From assembly GCA_023392185.1 (NCBI GenBank), contig JAEVZP010000196.1, positions 1 to 8,424 on the forward strand: a DNA stretch of 8,424 nt, in the 5' to 3' direction. The DNA is from Bacteroidota bacterium. Lineage in GTDB: Bacteria > Bacteroidota > Bacteroidia > Chitinophagales > Chitinophagaceae. Positions 5,895-8,424 of the stretch are shown in pieces. How positions within the stretch are numbered: the stretch's first letter is position 1; every line of letters begins with the position of its first letter. Both the position numbers and the translations under genes were made by a program. The notes beneath the pieces were generated by a model. The model was not told where the DNA came from and did no database searches. It saw only the letters and a list, made by a program, of their open reading frames with translations.

Positions 5895-5902
5895 CAAAGG
5901 TA
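5895..5902 (-). promoter_or_regulatory. Bacteroidota -7 promoter box of the yceD operon
   Basis: The minus strand reads TACCTTTG, an exact TAnnTTTG match and identical to the rnpB box. Transcription would start near 5888, giving a leader of about 80 nt before the ATG at 5807. The expected -33 TTG is not evident. Its position between the DUF58 stop (5931) and yceD suggests the operon is transcribed independently of DUF58. Confidence 0.6.
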
Positions 5903-5930
5903 CGCAAAAAGGAAATAAAACCGGCTTTTT

Positions 5931-6845
5931 TCACATCAAAAGCCGACGCCGCGAAAGAAAGCGCCGCAAAACATCTTCTACCGGTTCGGCAATGTCTACT
6001 TCGGTCAGGTCGATGCGGTTTTGAAGGGTATAACTCCGGAGCTGCTCCAGATGGCTGTTGAGGGCCGCCAGATAGGCTTCCCGCACCTGCCCGGCCTGCA
6101 CGCGTACCCGTTCGCCGGTTTCCGGATCTTCAAACTCATAAGGCCGGTTTTCAAAGGCAAATTCCCGCTCCTTCGGCCCGTCTAATACCTGAAACACAAT
6201 CACCTCGTGCTTGTTGAAACGCAGGTGTTGCAGGGCGTCCTGTACGCCGGAAAGATAGTTGTCGGCTTCGAGCGTATCGGTGAAAACCACGACCAGCGAG
6301 CGGCGGGGCAGGCGGTCGGCCAGGGCATGCAGCGAAGCGGCAATCGACGTGCTGCGGCCGGTGGGCAGCTGCTGCAAACGGGCCTCCAGCATAGAAATCA
6401 GCTGCTGATAATGGCGCGGCGCCGAGCGGGCAGCGGTGAGCTCGTGCACCGCAGCGGTGAAAAAGCCCAGCGAAGCGGCGTCGAGCTGCCGGCGCAGCAG
6501 TTGCAGCAGGGCAGCGGCAGCTACCAGCGAAAACTGGTATTTACTTACCTGACTCTCTGATTGCGGAAATGCCATAGAAGCCGATTCGTCAATGGCGATG
6601 CAACAACGCAGGTTGGTTTCTTCCTCAAAACGCTTAGAGAAAAGCTTGTCGGTGCGGCCAAAGACCTTCCAGTCCACATGCCGGAGCGGCTCGCCGGCAT
6701 TGTAGAGGCGGTGCTCGGCAAACTCGGCCGAGAAGCCATGAAACGGACTGCGGTGCAACCCAATGATAAAACCTTCGACCACCTGACGCGTCAGCAACTC
6801 CAGATTTTGAAGCGCGCCGGGATGAAGCAGTGTCGCCTGTGCCAT
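5931..6845 (-). CDS. DUF58 / von Willebrand A-like domain protein
   Basis: A DUF58-family protein of 304 aa, predicted cytoplasmic because no signal peptide or membrane segment is visible. The family signature runs from about residue 43 (AEHRLYNAGEPLRHVDWKVF, then GRTDKLFSKRFEEE). The vWA-type metal-site motif is intact: D86, S88 and S90 in DESAS, with the later FTD (188-190). A Rossmann-like fold continues through SLVVVFTDT and HEVIVFQVLD. DUF58 genes usually sit beside a MoxR AAA+ ATPase and aerotolerance (Bat) vWA genes, where they may act as chaperone or metal-insertion partners. None of these is in the window, so the partner is unknown. It is transcribed away from the NADH dehydrogenase gene. 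TAATATTG (minus strand, 6857-6850) is one mismatch from a -7 box but would give an almost leaderless mRNA. Confidence 0.92.
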   Translation of the reverse strand: MAQATLLHPGALQNLELLTRQVVEGFIIGLHRSPFHGFSAEFAEHRLYNAGEPLRHVDWKVFGRTDKLFSKRFEEETNLRCCIAIDESASMAFPQSESQVSKYQFSLVAAAALLQLLRRQLDAASLGFFTAAVHELTAARSAPRHYQQLISMLEARLQQLPTGRSTSIAASLHALADRLPRRSLVVVFTDTLEADNYLSGVQDALQHLRFNKHEVIVFQVLDGPKEREFAFENRPYEFEDPETGERVRVQAGQVREAYLAALNSHLEQLRSYTLQNRIDLTEVDIAEPVEDVLRRFLSRRRLLM

Positions 6846-6980
6846 AAAGCAATATTAAGAATTCGGAACCGGTCGCCCATAAGACCTTTGCCGGGTAGGG
6901 GCCCGCAGGGCTGCTGGTATGTTTTTCCTGCAAAACTGCTGATACGACCTCGGGCCGTAGAACAGAAAAAACCAATTCTT

Positions 6981-8330
6981 ATGAAAATCGTTGTCGTAGG
7001 CGGCGGCTTTGCCGGACTGAATCTTATCAAAAATCTGTGGGCCGAAAAAGGCGTGGAAATCATCCTGGTGGACCGGAACAACTACCATTTCTTTCCGCCC
7101 CTGCTGTATCAGGTTTCGACTTCTTTTATCGAAGCCTCCAACATCAGTCACCCGTTCCGCCGCCTTTTCGGCCCGCAGCGCAATGTCTTTTTCCACATGG
7201 GCACGCTGCTCCGGATTTTTCCGGAAAAGTCCGAGATTCTCACCGACGGCGGCACCTATGCCTATGATAGGCTGGTGCTGGCGATGGGCACCGAAACGAA
7301 TTTTTTCGGTATGAAGGCCGTAGAAGAAAAAGCCTGGCCGATGAAGACGATCGACGAGGCGCAGGAGCTTCGCAACCACGTGCTTTTAAATATGGAAAAA
7401 GCGTCGCGAGAGCGCGATCCAAAGGCCCGCGAGCGCCTGCTCAATATCGTGATTTGCGGCGGTGGACCCACAGGTGTGGAGCTGGCCGGGATGCTGGCCG
7501 AGTTGGGCCGCCATATTGCTCCGCGCGAGTACCCCGACATTCCAGACATTCAGAAGGCGCGGATTTATCTGGTGGATGCCGGTAAGTCGCTGTTGGGCCC
7601 TATGAGCAAAACGGCGCAGGACGAAGCCTATAAAGTGCTTTCCGGCCTCGGTGTGCAGATTATGCTTGACATGGCGGTGAAGGACTATGCCGACGGGATT
7701 GTGCACCTGGCCGACGGCAGTACCCTGGAAACCGAAACCCTGATTTGGGCTTCAGGCGTGATTGCCCGCGAAGCGCCCGGCCTGCCAAAGGAAAGTATCG
7801 GCAAAGGACGGCGCATCCTGGTGGACGCGTTCAACAAAGTTTCCGGAACGGAGAACATTTACGCTATCGGCGACATCTGCCTGCAAACCACCGATCCAGC
7901 CTGGCCCAACGGGCATCCGCAAGTCGCACAGGTGGCCTTGCAACAAGGCACTCTGCTGGCCAAAAACATCCGACGCGCCATGAACAAGGAGGCTTTAAAA
8001 CCTTTTGTCTATAACGACAAAGGCAGCATGGCCATTATCAGCAAATACAAAGCCGTTGCCGACCTGCCGAAGTTTTCATTTAAAGGCTTTTTCGCCTGGC
8101 TGGTGTGGTTGTTTATTCACATCATGCCGCTGGTGGGTTTCCGCAGCAAAGTGCAACTCGCTTTTAGCTGGATGTGGTCGTTTATTACCAACAACCCAAC
8201 GCTGCGTTTAATACTGCGGCCTTTACCATCACAAAGAGCCCTGGCAGACGGTGAAAAAAGCATTCAACGGCCCGACGTTCCGGTATCCGAACCAACATCG
8301 AAGCCGGATGGAAAGCCGGTGGTGAGGTAG
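6981..8330 (+). CDS. ndh: Type II NADH dehydrogenase (NDH-2)
   Basis: A single-subunit FAD flavoenzyme that transfers electrons from NADH to quinone at the inner membrane without pumping protons. Length is 449 aa, normal for NDH-2. Residues 1-30 are the FAD-binding Rossmann unit (GGGFAG, 7-12, ending in ILVD). The second dinucleotide site is GGGPTGVE (160-167), with acidic D199 ending its second strand, which favours NADH over NADPH. The FAD site IYAIGDI (293-299) and the quinone-site motif AQVALQQG (316-323) are intact. A hydrophobic, tryptophan-rich C-terminal segment (about 367-404) should anchor it to the membrane, and a polar tail follows. The ATG at 6981 begins exactly at MKIVVVGGGFAGL. 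The frame stays open for 140 codons upstream, but that is antisense to DUF58. GACCTTTG (6883-6890) is a weak candidate -7 box. No Shine-Dalgarno sequence or terminator is evident. Confidence 0.94.
   Translation: MKIVVVGGGFAGLNLIKNLWAEKGVEIILVDRNNYHFFPPLLYQVSTSFIEASNISHPFRRLFGPQRNVFFHMGTLLRIFPEKSEILTDGGTYAYDRLVLAMGTETNFFGMKAVEEKAWPMKTIDEAQELRNHVLLNMEKASRERDPKARERLLNIVICGGGPTGVELAGMLAELGRHIAPREYPDIPDIQKARIYLVDAGKSLLGPMSKTAQDEAYKVLSGLGVQIMLDMAVKDYADGIVHLADGSTLETETLIWASGVIAREAPGLPKESIGKGRRILVDAFNKVSGTENIYAIGDICLQTTDPAWPNGHPQVAQVALQQGTLLAKNIRRAMNKEALKPFVYNDKGSMAIISKYKAVADLPKFSFKGFFAWLVWLFIHIMPLVGFRSKVQLAFSWMWSFITNNPTLRLILRPLPSQRALADGEKSIQRPDVPVSEPTSKPDGKPVVR
7217..7228. repeat. TTTTCCGGAAAA palindrome inside the ndh coding region
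   Basis: A 12-bp perfect palindrome containing the recurrent TTTCCGGAAA (7218-7227). CGGA (7212-7215) and TCCG (7230-7233) extend it to a 22-bp near-palindrome with one mismatched pair. It encodes the FPEK residues near position 80 of the NADH dehydrogenase, in a variable surface region. Confidence 0.8.
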
Positions 8331-8354
8331 GAAATGTCATTCAGGTGTAGCGGG

Positions 8355-8424
8355 CTTCGACAAGCTCAGCCTGACACTCTGACAAGCTTGTCCCCCTGAG
8401 CTTGTCGAAGGGCTCAGCCTGACA
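8355..8424. repeat. Nested inverted-repeat element, runs off the right end
   Basis: CTTCGACAAGCTCAG (8355-8369) and CTGAGCTTGTCGAAG (8396-8410) are perfect 15-bp inverted arms. The 26-bp centre contains the perfect 12-bp palindrome GACAAGCTTGTC (8381-8392). GCTCAGCCTGACA is repeated directly at 8364-8376 and 8412-8424, so another unit probably begins at the edge. Sequences of this kind (CTTCGACAAGCTCAGCCTGA) are familiar to me as dispersed intergenic repeats in bacterial genomes. It starts 24 bp after the ndh stop codon and may fold as a 3' mRNA stem, but there is no T tract. Confidence 0.8.

Noticed and set aside
5911..5930. A/T-rich stretch after DUF58 as a terminator
   Set aside because: Only a weak AAAAAG/CTTTTT pairing with a long loop could be drawn; not convincing.
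6883..6890. GACCTTTG as the ndh promoter -7 box
   Set aside because: The first T of TAnnTTTG is missing and no -33 TTG lies at the right distance; mentioned only as a weak candidate under the gene.
6561..6980. 140-codon in-frame extension upstream of the NADH dehydrogenase start
   Set aside because: It is antisense to most of the DUF58 gene, is rich in K/R without any domain pattern, and the NDH-2 fold begins exactly at the ATG at 6981.
6855..7706. Minus-strand open frames opposite ndh
   Set aside because: Antisense shadows of the NADH dehydrogenase gene; no independent evidence of coding.
1..8424. CRISPR array, tRNA, transposase, toxin-antitoxin or defence genes
   Set aside because: No regularly spaced repeats, tRNA cloverleaf or matching protein motifs were seen on either strand.

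Overview
The window looks like chromosome from a member of the Bacteroidota, plausibly Chitinophagaceae or a relative. Three things point there: type IX secretion (T9SS) C-terminal sorting domains on two proteins, TAnnTTTG-type -7 promoter boxes in place of sigma70 boxes, and a cysteine-free L32. GC content is moderate, roughly 50-55% by eye. Most of the window is housekeeping sequence. I see no phage, plasmid, transposase, CRISPR array, toxin-antitoxin pair or defence island, and I do not claim a new multi-gene system. The unusual material is non-coding: a repeated palindrome and several intergenic repeat elements.

Layout. Positions 1-253 are non-coding, with three copies of the palindrome TTTCCGGAAA in front of a plus-strand gene for a CvfB/YitL-type S1 RNA-binding protein (254-1087). 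Positions 1088-1343 are intergenic and hold a 75-bp inverted-repeat element. The RNase P RNA gene (rnpB, minus strand, about 1344-1747) follows, with its promoter box at 1750-1757. Next is a minus-strand pair encoding two proteins with T9SS sorting domains: a 198-aa protein with no visible signal peptide (3257-3853), then a 487-aa delta-60-repeat protein with a signal peptide (1785-3248). A hairpin terminator at 3923-3955 separates this pair from the minus-strand operon yceD-rpmF-plsX (5807 down to 3971), which joins a ribosome-assembly factor, ribosomal protein L32 and the phospholipid-synthesis acyltransferase PlsX. A DUF58/von Willebrand A gene (5931-6845, minus) and a type II NADH dehydrogenase gene (6981-8330, plus) diverge from a 135-bp spacer. 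The right end (8355-8424) is a nested inverted-repeat element that runs off the window.

How the genes work together. yceD, rpmF and plsX are a conserved operon linking large-subunit ribosome assembly to membrane lipid synthesis. Here they appear to be transcribed from a TACCTTTG promoter, with a hairpin in the leader. rnpB has the same TACCTTTG box. The two T9SS cargo genes are separated by 8 bp and are probably co-transcribed. The S1 protein, DUF58 protein and NADH dehydrogenase appear to be single transcription units.

Most notable observation: the 10-bp palindrome TTTCCGGAAA occurs seven times in 8.4 kb, against about 0.008 expected by chance with equal base frequencies. One copy lies inside rnpB, one in the yceD leader, three upstream of the S1 gene and two inside coding sequences.
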